A stretch of DNA of 64,000 bases, taken from contig JALJEE010002185.1 in NCBI GenBank assembly GCA_023231475.1, positions 62,001 through 126,000 on the forward strand, read 5' to 3'. Numbering within the stretch: position 1 is the stretch's first letter; each line of letters starts with the position of its first letter. Source of the DNA: Seison nebaliae (lineage: Eukaryota > Rotifera > Pararotatoria > Seisonacea > Seisonidae). Shown here piece by piece: positions 1 to 10,450 of this stretch. Below the pieces are notes generated by a model that was not told the DNA's origin, searched no databases, and saw only the letters and a list, made by a program, of their open reading frames with translations. A program made the position numbers and the translations under genes.

Positions 1-921
1 TATTTGAAACATGTTAAACCAGTTTTTCGTTTGATGAATGTTTATCTTGCAATATTCCAAATGATTTTCATTCACACATCGAATATGCCACATATAATTA
101 ACGGTTTCATTTTTCCCATTGAAAACAAAGACTTCTGCCGAGTATTATTATATGTCGATTCGGTATTGATCCAATTGATAATTCATTCAATTATCTTGAT
201 TATGTGGGATCAAGTTATTCCCTCATTCCTCGAACGATATCGAGGACGACGAAGACATAACGAAACCAATCCATTTGCATGCGTTACAATAACAACATTA
301 ATTTTGATTATTTTTTCCCTTCTAACAAACTCGTTATTATTGTTCGAATCGAACATCAGTGACAAGAGTTTACAAATCGAAAATGAATGGAATTGGAAAT
401 TATCAAATATGATGAATTATTTTACATTTCCCAAAGAACAAATTCAAATTATTTTAATTCAACTCATTGTCAGATATATCACGCCAATTATTATCTTATC
501 CTTCCTCACAATTATTTCATTAGTTACTCTCATAATGGAACGAAGGCAAATGCCAAACGATTTATTAGTTTACGAGCATCAAAACAAAAAAGATAATATC
601 TTGGCAAAAAATAAACGAATGATATCAATAACTAAGAATAAGAATCATATAATGGCAACAACTTTTCTTTTAGCTTTCAGCTTTATCGTATTTTCCGCAC
701 CTGATATTGTTATTCATATTCTAATTTCGATCTGTTCCAACAGGAATCTACTATGGTTGTGCGAATACGAGACGATACTTCTCGCTCAGAAAGAGATTCA
801 CATATTCTTCAACTTGTTTATTTGGATGAATTTTCCGATATTTTGGTGGACAGTTCGATCATATCGAGATGAATTCCTCCAGAATTTCACTATATTTTTA
901 CAATTTTTCAAGAAGCATTAA
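1..921 (+). CDS. Divergent seven-transmembrane receptor, 5' part cut by window edge
   Basis: The frame is open from base 1, so the beginning of the gene lies outside the window. About 306 residues are visible. They hold six or more hydrophobic helices separated by charged loops. A helix followed by a WDQVIP stretch and a basic loop (ERYRGRRR) occupies the place of TM3 and the DRY motif of class A receptors. A long basic third intracellular loop follows (KRMISITKNKNH), then helices compatible with TM6 and TM7, and a short basic tail ending FFKKH. The usual DRY and NPxxY signatures are degenerate, so the ligand class cannot be named. Seen: the hydrophobicity pattern and loop charges. Inferred: a plasma-membrane G-protein-coupled receptor. 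Another polytopic membrane protein is possible. Confidence 0.6.
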   Translation, partial: YLKHVKPVFRLMNVYLAIFQMIFIHTSNMPHIINGFIFPIENKDFCRVLLYVDSVLIQLIIHSIILIMWDQVIPSFLERYRGRRRHNETNPFACVTITTLILIIFSLLTNSLLLFESNISDKSLQIENEWNWKLSNMMNYFTFPKEQIQIILIQLIVRYITPIIILSFLTIISLVTLIMERRQMPNDLLVYEHQNKKDNILAKNKRMISITKNKNHIMATTFLLAFSFIVFSAPDIVIHILISICSNRNLLWLCEYETILLAQKEIHIFFNLFIWMNFPIFWWTVRSYRDEFLQNFTIFLQFFKKH

Positions 922-1457
922 CGAAGAAATTATCGAATAAATATTTTACTCGTAAATTTATAATAACTTCACAATTCGTATCTAATTTATTTTCTCTTAT
1001 TATTAAAATATTTTATTATTTATTGTTAATTGATGGTGATCAATCAATCGAAATTGATTTTTTTTAATAATTCTTTTAATAGATTATTTTCTTTAACTAA
1101 TCAATTCCAGTTCACATATTAGTGAGATAGAATTAATTGTAGAGAAATTCGTATAAAAAGTCGATAAAAATGATAGGAGAATTGTTATAGAATTAAACAC
1201 TTGAAAAGTTGTTGTTGAATGATTGCTTTATGAGAAAGGTGGGAACAAAATCAGAGAGATTGAAGATCCGTTTCCCATATAAGAAAAACCAATAATTAGT
1301 GTATCATTTCAATAAGATAATTAAACGGAACAATAATTATTCTATGAACTATTGAAACATTTTTTCAATTTGTTCTCACAGCAGGAAAGAGAAGTCAACG
1401 ATAAGAAGGATTCATAGTACTCATAGATCGGTCAATAGATTAATAAGAACTCCAAAT

Positions 1458-2192
1458 ATGAATTTTCTTCGGGAATATTTCCTCTTAAATCTCCTCCAAA
1501 TGATTTACGGTGGAACAAATGATCGATTGATATGTTTCAACAAAGGAATCCGTCTATTTAATTTGATATGTTATTGTAAACCGTTAATTTTGTTTCATTG
1601 TTCTTCATTCTCATAAATCTAATTCGTTTTCTAGAGGTTTTTTTGGGAATCGTTGCGAGTTTCATGTGACATCGTTCGGGTGTGGTATCAACAAAACGAA
1701 TAAAAGTGTTGCAATGAAACACGGAGAATCACGTCAATTCCAGTGTATGTTATGTGGATGTAAGTTCGGATTATTGTTCTGTATACGAACTAATTCGCAA
1801 TGTTGTTAGTACTTTCATTCTCTTCGATTACAACCAATATTATATGATTCTCTTTTTTTTGAAACGTTCAAACATCTTCAGATATGAATACACTTAAACC
1901 AACTAAACTTGTCAATCTGATAAAAAAGGAAATTCGATATTATACAACAAGATCATCTTCTCGACAAGATGTATTCAAGAGACGAATGTTCAAACGTATT
2001 GCTGAAGACACTTCATATTACGATCGTTTGTACTGGAAATCGATGTTTGAGTTACAACGATTCAATTCAGCAAAAATTGTCGAGTCATCGTCTTCCCAAA
2101 CAGATAATAATAGTGGAAGTGAAGGAACTGTAAATTATTGTCATTTAATTTTAACTTTCATATTTATTCAACATGTTCTCTCCTTCTCTTAA
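1458..2192 (+). CDS. Small secreted EGF-like protein, probably GPI-anchored, three exons
   Basis: I read join(1458..1582,1635..1759,1882..2192), 186 aa. The first exon gives a signal-peptide-like start (MNFLREYFLLNLLQMIYG). Joining exons 1 and 2 completes the EGF signature C-Y-C-K-P-G-F-F-G-N-R-C. More cysteines follow (FGCG, CMLCG), then a basic helical stretch, a Ser-rich linker and a hydrophobic C-terminus (HLILTFIFIQHVLSFS) typical of a GPI-attachment signal. The introns are 52 and 122 bp. The first starts GTTAAT and the second GTAAGT, and reading phase is preserved through both. The join is supported because it creates the EGF consensus exactly across the splice. The role is unknown; a cell-surface adhesion or ligand protein is a guess. 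A second EGF-like gene follows 470 bp downstream on the same strand. Confidence 0.6.
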
Positions 2193-2664
2193 CGATTTTT
2201 TTGTTTATTATCAATAAATAAAAATAACAAGAAAATATATCGACGTGATTATTGATCTTACTAGTCAAATAAAATGTCAGTTACTTATCGTCTTGATGAA
2301 TTCTCGTCCTTCTAATTATTTTTTGTCTTTTCATTTACTCATCTTTCTTAATGATTGATCTTAATATCAATAATAGATAAAGAAGGTAAAAGGAGAGGAA
2401 ACTCCTAAAATAAATATTAGAGAAACTAGTTCACTCTACAAGAAGCGTATATCATGTTACTTAAAACTACTTCTTGTTCTTATCTCACATTTCCTTTTAT
2501 TATCATTATATCAAAACTATATCATTATACTGCTGATTCTTATAGATAAGATTGCAACTTTATATTTTATAAGAAAAATTTGTTGTTTTGAATTTATTTT
2601 CATTTATCAAAATTATCAAATCGAAGAAAATTAGACAAGAAAGAAGCTGGTCGAAATAAGGAGA

Positions 2665-3605
2665 ATGAAGAAGAAATCGATTTCCAAATACTACAATAAA
2701 AAAATCGATGATGGAACAAGTGATGATGATGACGAAAGTGATGATGATGATGATGTCAGTGGAACAAAATATGAGTATGATAAACATAATAATGATAGTT
2801 TAATGTATAATGAAATAAAGAAAAAAGGAGAAAATTTCGGTACGGATGACAATTTGACTAATTTCCTTCAAATAAATAACATTACTCAGAATAAATGGAA
2901 TGAATTGTGTTCTTTTCGTCAATACTTAGGAAACATCAATGTAACACTTGAATATCATCACGAAATTCGAAGAATTTTAAAAGAAATGTGTCCACCCCAA
3001 CATTTCTCTTACTCCACATACGCCACCAAATGCAAATTAATCGATTGCAACAAATCTCCGTGTTATGTTCAAATTCAAAAAAATGGAAATAGACAAGAAC
3101 ATTGCAATTGTTTCTGGACTAGATCAGGAACTTATTGTCAGAGATGTTTCTAATTTCCATTAAACTTCTCTTATCTAATTCTATTTCAGTGAGTTCTTCA
3201 GTAATCATTCTTTTCGTTCTATCGATAGTCGTAATTATTTCAGTTCTCGCCTTTAGTGCATTTTTCACTTATCGTCGATCAAAGAAGAGACGTCGAGAAA
3301 TTGATCGAATCGTCACGTCACCATATCGGATAAAGAAGTCATTACAAATGAAGAATTCATTGAATGGAAAGAAGGAAGAAAGTAGAAAGGAGACTGAAAA
3401 AAATTTGAAATCTTCGACCTCTTTAATTTCGATAGTATCGGAGTATATGAATGAAGTGAATATGGAGGAGAGGTTAAAGAAGAAGAGTAAGAAAGAACGA
3501 ACAAATATCCATCAGTTGTATCTGCCTCCTCGAAAGACATTACCCGCGATTTTCATGCGGGACGATGGTATGACACATTCTTATCATGATATTGAATCTA
3601 TTTAA
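2665..3605 (+). CDS. Single-pass membrane protein with an EGF-like cysteine module
   Basis: I read join(2665..3145,3190..3605), 298 aa, with a 44-bp intron (GTTTCT...TTTCAG). Order: an Asp-rich N-terminal region; a cysteine module around residues 115-162 (C-x3-C-x4-C ... C-x-C ... G-T-Y-C-x-x-C, EGF-like); one hydrophobic helix just after the splice (SSSVIILFVLSIVVIISVLAF); and a Lys/Arg-rich tail beginning YRRSKKRRR. No signal peptide is visible at this ATG, and an in-frame stop lies at 2632. An upstream exon carrying one may be missing, or the start may be wrong. An AATAAA (3604-3609) overlaps the stop codon. The gene converges on ISOC with only four bases between the two stop codons. Function not recognised. 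Confidence 0.55.
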
Positions 3606-3609
3606 TAAA

Positions 3610-4342
3610 TTATTTAAAATTATTTCTGGTGGCTTCTTTAAAGAGTGGAGAGATCTCTCTAAATTTCGGATGTTTTGCCGATATCATCAAACGGAAAATT
3701 ATATTTTCTCCAGTTCCCAAATGAACATTCGGTACACGATCAAACGATTTAAGTGCATATTTCCTTCAAATATTTAATAACTTTCTAACAAATACGAAAT
3801 AAGAACCTATCTGTCAATGATCTGGAAGTCACACAATCCACCGGAATATAAACTTCTTTTCCTTCTTCAACTAGATCCATAACTGTCTGATAAATACAAA
3901 CATGTGCTTCGATTCCACATAAAATAATTGATTCATAATCTTATCGTTAATGATTAAAATTATTATAAGAAATTTTATCGATAAAAAAACTTTTATGATT
4001 ATCATCAAGATATGTTCGTATATCATCAGTCAACATGGAGAATTGAAACTTTTCAAATTTTTCGGCTGTTGTAGGAAGTTTTAATTCATCAACAAGTCGT
4101 CCTAATGCTTAAATATATTTCGATTGTTTGTAATTTTTATGCAAACAAATTTTAAAACCTTTTGGTACCTGCTCAGTGGCAATGATAGGCAATTGCAGAT
4201 GTTCCGCTGACTTAATAATCCGATTAGTCGAATGAACCACATCGTTAAAACCGATTGAATGTTTGGCGAATTTTCCTTGCAAATCACAAATGAATAACAA
4301 TGTATTTTTTGTTTTCAGTTTTCCAAAACCTTTGGATATCAT
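3610..4342 (-). CDS. ISOC: Isochorismatase domain-containing protein (ISOC1/ISOC2 family), four exons
   Basis: complement(join(3610..3763,3807..3939,3991..4107,4159..4342)), 195 aa, the usual size of animal ISOC2. The fold's landmarks are in order: LLFICDLQGKF (catalytic Asp), IIATEQVPKALG, then LCGIEAHVC (nucleophile-type Cys), DCVTSRSLTDRKYAL, and the family C-terminus SAKHPKFREISPLFKEA. Introns of 51, 51 and 43 bp begin GTTTTA, GTTTTT and GTTCTT, and each keeps the frame. Family knowledge: a cysteine-hydrolase fold of the isochorismatase superfamily, with animal members of unsettled substrate, reported in cytosol, nucleus or mitochondria. The gene looks intact. Its 3' end abuts the convergent EGF-like gene, so its 3' UTR must run into that gene's exon. 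Confidence 0.9.
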
Positions 4343-4669
4343 CTTAATTATAATTATGTTTTCTGCTTATCACTTAAAATCTGACAAGACAAACTACTTG
4401 GTTTGAAATTCTCCATGGCTCTCCTTTCAAAAATGAAGAACATCTTCTTTTTAAAAAACTGTAGACTTAAAATACTATTGTTCTCATGGAGATATCTTAT
4501 GTTTGTTTTGTTTAAAAAATAAGTTAAATTGAAATTAAAATTATCAAATCAAATGAGTCTTTTTAACTGAACATTTTAACTTTAGACAATTTAAATTATT
4601 TTTAAATAAATGATTTTAAAAGTATTCTGTAACATATTACTTGATAGAGTGATTACCAAATGAAATCTA

Positions 4670-5441
4670 CTACTCCACAAAATTTTAAAAATTTTATGGT
4701 TATTCCATTTAAAATTTAAGTAGTTTATGTTGCTCTTTTTAAAAAAACACGTTCTAATAAATATGGAAAAAGGAAAACTATTATCAGTTGATGAGAAGGC
4801 GAAGATAGAGGCATACATTGATTATACATTGTTAAAAGACGGATCTTTGTCGGAGACTGTGGTGGGTTTGGAGAGTGTCGGGACGTCATATTAATAAGAT
4901 CAACAAGATATAGTTTATTCAGAAGAAAACTCGACAGCAACACGTTATCGTTGTTCCTCAGTCTAACTTTTGTTACACCACAACACATTACGCTTAATTT
5001 ATAATCCGTCTAGGACATTTATCTGACAAGTTAGGCTTACGTTGTTAGACTATTATTTAAAAACCATCTTACAATAACGAAAGGCATCAATAATATAGAT
5101 GCTAATAATTTCACCAATCGCAATTTCCTGAAGAATAAAAAGAATTATAGTTCTAACATGAAACGGTCAATTACTGACCGAACTACCAGAGCAATCTGTA
5201 AAGAAGCTCTAAACGCTCGAAACTCTTGTCCTAAGATAAAGGAAAATTTTAAATTGGACATTTCCAGCCAAACAATTCGGCGCGTCATAAAGGAATATGC
5301 CAATATAGAACCAAGAAAATATAAAGTGGTTCTAAAAATGAACAAAAAACATAAAGATAATCGGGTTAAAATATGTTCCCATTTATTCCTGATTATTGGC
5401 TTTACGTGTATTTTAATACGTTTTAAAATTTTGTGAAGTAG
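4670..5441 (+). mobile_element. Internally deleted Tc1/mariner-type element, 772 bp
   Basis: Terminal inverted repeats lie at 4670-4690 and 5421-5441 (21 bp, one mismatch; termini CTACTCCAC and CTACTTCAC). Both are flanked by TA (4668-4669 and 5442-5443), the Tc1/mariner target duplication. Inside, an ATG at 4763 opens a transposase-like N-terminus (MEKGKLLSVDEKAKIEAYID). A second piece from 5158 carries a Tc1 helix-turn-helix and linker region (SQTIRRVIKEYANIEPRKYK, then KMNKKHKDNRVKICS). The frame is broken between the pieces. The sequence then jumps straight from the linker to the 3' end, so the whole DDE catalytic part is missing. It is non-autonomous and decayed. Confidence 0.8.
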
Positions 5442-5691
5442 TATATGAATGAGGAGATAAGCAATTTTTCGAATCCAATTTAGAATTCTAATTTTTGGAC
5501 AATCGAAATTTTATTGGTTAATTTCTGAATTGTCTGAGGTGCGATAAAATAGAAAATTACATAACTATGCAATATTTTATTTATGTTGTCATCACTATCT
5601 TCATCTGTCATCCATTCCAAAAATCCTGTATTTAAGATTTTAATATTTTTTGGTTTGTTATTGCATCTTGTTTATTAATTAAATTCAAACA

Positions 5692-5769
5692 ATGTTTTAT
5701 CCGGCTTGTAATCTAATTGCATTTCCGTTTGGGTGGATGAATTTATTAACATCGCATTGCATTATAAAC
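5692..5769 (+). CDS. Possible short exon resembling the start of the 6226 gene
   Basis: An ATG opens 26 codons (MFYPACNLIAFPFGWMN...) and ends at a good donor (GTAAGC). The pattern M-(F)YP...N...FPFGWMN resembles MYPYILNPEYN...HPWLNM at 6226. Both ATGs follow similar short leader sequence (CTTGTTT...ATTCAAA). I could not find a following exon. It may be the relic of a tandem duplicate or chance. Confidence 0.2.
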
Positions 5770-6117
5770 GTAAGCATTTATATTATTATCATTAATTATA
5801 AATAATTTGATATTATCATTGATTTTTATTATATATACATGTATATATATATTCTCGGGTGTGGAAACAAATGAACCATTAAAATCCCTAACATGTTATG
5901 AAATACTAACTACTTCGTTATTCTATAATGAACAACTCTCCTAAAGGTTAGACACATGAACCAAATTAAATATTCTTAATATTTTTAATGAAACTGTGAA
6001 CTATGACGCTTGTTAAAGATGTTAGTTGCAAATGGATATTGTTTGAATGAGAAATTCAAGATTGGAGGTCAGATAATTATCTAGTTGGTAAAGAATTATA
6101 AATTACATAACAGAAGG

Positions 6118-6125
6118 TGACGTCA
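6118..6125. promoter_or_regulatory. Perfect CRE/ATF palindrome TGACGTCA
   Basis: TGACGTCA lies 100 bp upstream of the ATG at 6226. It is the consensus palindromic site for CREB/ATF bZIP factors. GATA-type words (AGATAA, GATAAATAA) lie nearby. Binding is inferred from the word alone. Confidence 0.35.
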
Positions 6126-6225
6126 TGTCAGGAATATAACAAGATAAATAACATTCCTTATAACATTAATTTATAACTTCCGAATAACTTGTTTGAAACT
6201 TATTCACAATTTTCGATTCAAAATA

Positions 6226-6453
6226 ATGTATCCCTACATTCTTAATCCTGAATATAACATGTTTGCACATCCATGGTTGAATATGGCCCAAGAGAATCCA
6301 ACTCCATCATCAGGAATAAGTGGACCATTAGGCGCACTGACTGGAGGTTTTCTCGGAATGAAGGTACTGAGTTTTATGAACGATGGGGCGGAAGTGGTAG
6401 CAGATGATTCGATATTTGAAATTGTGGGAGATATTGTTGGAGCAATCTTTTAA
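6226..6453 (+). CDS. Small hypothetical protein, 75 aa
   Basis: A single open frame runs from the ATG at 6226. It begins MYPYILNPEYN, has a Gly-rich hydrophobic middle (GPLGALTGGFLGMKVLSFM) and an acidic-hydrophobic end (VADDSIFEIVGDIVGAIF). AATAAA-like words follow about 190 bp later. It lies alone between two decayed Tc1-like copies. I recognise no family. The amphipathic Gly/Ala/Val composition could suit a small membrane-active or secreted peptide precursor, but no convincing signal peptide is present. The real gene could be longer, because the frame stays open upstream to about 6193. Confidence 0.35.
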   Translation: MYPYILNPEYNMFAHPWLNMAQENPTPSSGISGPLGALTGGFLGMKVLSFMNDGAEVVADDSIFEIVGDIVGAIF

Positions 6454-6737
6454 TCAATCCCTCAAAAGGCCTAGTTTCTATAAAAGCGCATATAGAATCG
6501 AATTAAATCATTTCCTATATATTTGTTTATTGAAAAGAAATTTGAGATTTCTTTTATAAATTATTTTCCTTTTTTTATATATTCATTCATTAACTATATG
6601 AATACAGATTTAAAAAACGTCGCCTATTTAAGTAACATATTTATGGAATAAATCTTGACCGAAAACTTTAAATATCACAGTAATCATAGACAAGTAAAGA
6701 AACCCACGAAAATCTAAAGATGCATTGACCAAGATAA

Positions 6738-7390
6738 CTACTCCACAAAATTTTAAAACCTATCAAAATTAATGTAAAGCCAATTTTCAGGAATAAAATT
6801 CTACAAAATTTTTATGTTTACAAAAATCATTTAAAATTGAAGTAGTTTAAGTTGTTTTTAAAAAAAACACGCTCTAATAAAAACGGGGAAAGGAAAAGGA
6901 TTATCAGTTGAGGCGAAGCGTATATTAATGCCAATATCTCTGTAGTAGATATTGCCGTAGCCTTACCGTAATTCATAATTCTAAGAAAATTATATAAAAA
7001 ATATGAGAAGGGCAGGTAGATCCAAGTCAAAGGGCCCAAAAATGAACCAAAAACATAAAGATAATCCGGTAAAAATATGCTCTGAATGGTTAAACGTCGG
7101 ATTAAACTTTCGAACCATTATTTTCTTCAGTGAGAAGAAATTTAACCTTGATGGGCTCGATGGATATTCGAACGGAGCCAAAAAAATTTCCAAATCGCAG
7201 TTTCGAAGGTTAAAGGTATGGGCAGCCATTGGATATGACGGGAAAAGCGTCATTTATGTGATGGATGGAGGTAGAATTAATTTCGAAGGATATTGTCAAA
7301 TCGTAGAACAATAATTAGTTCCTTTTGTTAAAGAATATCCTTCCTCACTCTTTCAACACATGGATGGAAAACCACAACATAAAAACTCTT
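6738..7390 (+). mobile_element. Decayed second copy of the same Tc1-like element, with fused termini
   Basis: Bases 6738-6800 match the inverted right end of the 4670-5441 element (CTACTCCACAAAATTTTAAAA-type terminus, then TAAAGCCAAT...CAGGAATAAA). From about 6802 the sequence matches that element's left end (AATTGAAGTAGTTTAAGTTG, then AACACGCTCTAATAA). Two termini therefore lie head to tail. From about 7020 a transposase fragment is readable: KMNQKHKDNPVKIC, then FFSEKKFNLDGLDGY (first DDE aspartate replaced by Glu or Ser context), KVWAAIGYDGKS and MDGGRINFEGYCQI. It stops at about 7315, and translated remnants (PFVKEYPSSLFQHMDGKP) continue in another frame. No right terminus was found. Confidence 0.7.
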
Positions 7391-7882
7391 TAATTGAACT
7401 CTGAACTTCAATTAGTCCAAATTTAATTATAATTTGATTTGCTTCTTCTTATTCCTCTCATATATGAAGGACCGTATATAGAAGATGTTACGGTTCCGTT
7501 ATAAATTCTGAGTATGTTCTATTACGTTATGAACTACCAGATTGAAGAGATGTAACGTCTCAGATATTGTTTATAGTGACGAAAAAAATTTCGTTTGGCG
7601 ATTCGATTGATTCAGAATGATTCAAAAGATCAATTCAGATAACTCAATCATTTTGACTATTTAACGGTCCTAGTTATAGTTTACGGCAGCCAGCTCGATT
7701 GAAGTTACTGCTTTTCAGAATTTGATAAGAATTTTCTTAGCATTGATAAAATATCCCTTATTCATACAACGTATATGTTACAAAAAACTTGAATCTTATA
7801 ATTTTAATGGAATGAAACTCTTCAAAATTAAGAAAACTAAACAATTTTATTTCGTTTAGAATCACATTAATAGAATAGATAT
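7391..7882. other. Intergenic, nothing recognised
   Basis: AT-rich sequence downstream of the Tc1-like copy. No open frame, repeat or RNA-like structure that I can support. Confidence 0.4.
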
Positions 7883-7937
7883 GACTAATCATTAGACTAA
7901 TCATTAGACTAATCATTAGACTAATAGATTATTAGTC
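7883..7937. repeat. 12-bp tandem repeat ending in an inverted repeat
   Basis: The unit GACTAATCATTA occurs three times in a row, then a fourth, changed copy continues into ATTATTAGTC. The last 19 bases form an inverted repeat (GACTAAT...ATTAGTC). Each unit holds the palindrome TAATCATTA, two head-to-head homeodomain core words. A satellite seed or a clustered binding site are both possible. Confidence 0.75.
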
Positions 7938-8764
7938 TTTCTTATTTTACCCATTAAATTAGATGAAATTATATTATAAGCAGAGTTCCGACGAAAACTG
8001 AACGAAATGATTCCCTAATATATTTATGTTCTTGAAGCATAAGAAATATTTTTGAAGTATGTGATTGAAAGATAAAATTTTATGTTAAATTTTATTGAAT
8101 TTGGAACAAGTTGAGTTAAACTTTTTCAATGTTGAAAATTGACTTCGATTCAATAGAGGAACTCAATATATCGTCGAATTAAAAAGTTTTGAGAAAGTGA
8201 ATGATGACGGAGGAAATCGATTGTTAATAAGTTTATGCGATGAGAATTGACAAGATAATTGAGAAATGGACAAGTTAGAATCGTAGATCATCCAAAATTT
8301 TCGTATATATCAAAATTAAAAAAAAAAGAATATAGTGAACAACGTTGAATTTTACAAATATTAATTTGAATTGAATGACCATACTCGTAATGCCGAACAT
8401 AAATAATATTTAAAATATAACATTTCCATTTACGTCCCAATAGTTTTTTTAAAGAATAAGATCTCTGTAATACATCCCATTCTTCTACATCGAACAAATG
8501 TTCTAGATTTGTGGAAAAATATCATTATGTTCATTAGATCAAGTAAGTAGCATGTTTGATTGACCGGCGGTATTCGTACTAATATGATGATGATCCACGT
8601 AAAGTATACGTATTTTTTCACATTAGCCATGCACTTTCCGAGTCAAACATACGTATGAAGTCTACGATAAAATAAAAATGAATATACGTTCCAACTGTCG
8701 TTAGAAGGATCTGTGAGTAACCAAATGTTATTTTTGGAGAAATGAATATACGTTTGTCTATATC

Positions 8765-8799
8765 TGTGTGTCTGTGTGTGTGTGTGTGTGTATGTGTGT
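8765..8799. repeat. (TG)n microsatellite
   Basis: An interrupted run of TG dinucleotides of about 35 bp, with TC and TA interruptions, in the 3' flank of HMGB. Confidence 0.85.
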
Positions 8800-8919
8800 T
8801 TATAAAGAAATGTGATATATAATATATAAATTCAAAGTAAAAAGGTGTTTAAGAAAGTTTTCCGACTGCGAAAGTCGTCAACCACAATCATTCGTTTCCT
8901 TTCGCATAGGACAGATCAT

Positions 8920-9553
8920 TTACTCATCCTCATCATCATCGATATCTTTCTTCTGTCCTCGATATATCGCCATATCATTTTCATATCTGGCTTTATCTTT
9001 GGCAGCAAGCTCTTCATATTTCTTACGAAACTCCGGAGTTACTTTGTTCCATCTTTCTCCCAACTCCTTCGCAATCTCACCGATACCCATGGATGGTTTT
9101 TCACTTTTGACTTTGGATCGTTCTTCCGCACAATACATAAAAAATGCAGATCTAAAATAATAGAATCAAATGAATAAACATATTATAATTATATCCAACA
9201 GTGGCCGTTTTGGAGCGTTAGGATCTTTGATCTTCTTCTTCTTTCGTGTTTGCTCTCCTGGTGGTGGGACATATGCTGACATTTCTCGATCAAATCGATC
9301 CTTGTCCTTGTCAGCGAGATCGGTGAAACGTTTTTTTTCAATTGCATTCATTTGCTGGAAAATTGAAATTAAGGTTAGAGAATTAAATGACAAAGCAAAA
9401 TTGAACTTTCCATTTGACGGAACATTTTCGCGAAAATTCCGTAAAGTTAATACTTTCATTTGGATGTTTCTTCTTGTGTTCTTCTCGACAGGTTTGTACA
9501 AAGAACGTATAAGACGACATACGGCCCTTGGGCTTCTGCTTATCTTTCACCAT
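8920..9553 (-). CDS. HMGB: HMGB-type two-box chromatin protein, three exons
   Basis: complement(join(8920..9151,9200..9354,9407..9553)), 177 aa. Box A runs about residues 8-80 ([20 protein letters not shown], then [20 protein letters not shown]). The linker is [18 protein letters not shown]. Box B begins [20 protein letters not shown] and continues through [13 protein letters not shown] short acidic tail (DIDDDEDE) closes the protein. The introns are 52 and 48 bp, starting GTTCAA and GTTGGA, and both splits fall in conserved box sequence, which fixes the junctions. Family role: sequence-independent DNA bending in nuclear chromatin. Box sequences resemble insect DSP1 and vertebrate HMGB more than the C. 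elegans HMG-1.2 I remember. The acidic tail is much shorter than in vertebrate HMGB1. Confidence 0.92.
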
Positions 9554-9599
9554 AACTGAGGAATAACGAACGAATCGTTAAAATTGACAATGACGTTAG

Positions 9600-10450
9600 C
9601 TGAAAATAAATTTCTGAAAATTGCAATGAAAATGATGATAAAATTATAAAAAAATTATGGAGTTATAAGAATAAGTTTTATAATTGGAAGAGAGAAAGGT
9701 TGGGAAAACTTTCAGAATTAAGCTCAACAATTTCAAGACTGGAAAAGTTTAAGAAAAAAAATGTTTAAGATGAAAATCGGTTTTTAAAACTTTTTAGGAG
9801 ATTGGTCTTATTATTAAAATGAGTAAAACAGGAAGCTAAGCAGAAATCGGGTGAGGAATGAAATGAATGGAAAAGAATTATTAGAATAAAAAGAATTAAG
9901 GGGAAAGACAGTTGAGAATTGTAGGAAAATAAGTCGAAATTGTAAAAAAATTTGCTAGAAATTTCCATGTTTGATTGTAAAAAGATAGAATATATGGGAA
10001 TGATAGAAGAATGTAGTTGTTGCATCGAATGAGAAAAGGATGAGAAGATAGAATGTGATAGACTGCATATCGACATAGATTCTATCGATTGCTAATAGAA
10101 GAAGAAGGAATGAATGAGTGACTGAATATACAGTATAAGCATAAAGGATAATAAAAAGAAGGAAAAGAAAAAGACGAAAGAAAACTGAATATATTTTGAG
10201 GATGATAGTTCGTTGTAGATATGTGAAGAGGAGAAATAAGTAGAAAGGAGTCAATCGCCTATTCACTCGAACAGTAAATTTTCCTCATACAATTCTATTG
10301 GAAGGGTGGTAGTAGGCGAAAGTGAGTGATGTATATGATGTGGAAGAATGAGAAGAAATGATAGAGATTGACAGTATACACAAACATCAATATACATATC
10401 TAAAATTTATATGAGGAGAAGGAAAGTAGGAAAAGAAGAAATGAAATAGA
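9600..10450 (+). other. Strand-biased purine-rich stretch upstream of HMGB
   Basis: The + strand is strongly enriched in A and G (many GAAG, AGGA, GAAAAG words) over about 0.85 kb. Open frames on the other strand here encode monotonous Leu/Phe/Tyr/Ser and look like composition artefacts. It covers the region upstream of HMGB. Whether it is promoter, transcribed 5' UTR or simple bias cannot be told. Confidence 0.4.

Noticed and set aside
9765-10266. Two 103-codon frames on the minus strand
   Set aside because: They are almost only Leu/Phe/Ser/Tyr/Ile and coincide with the purine-rich strand bias. No domain, no conserved-looking segment.
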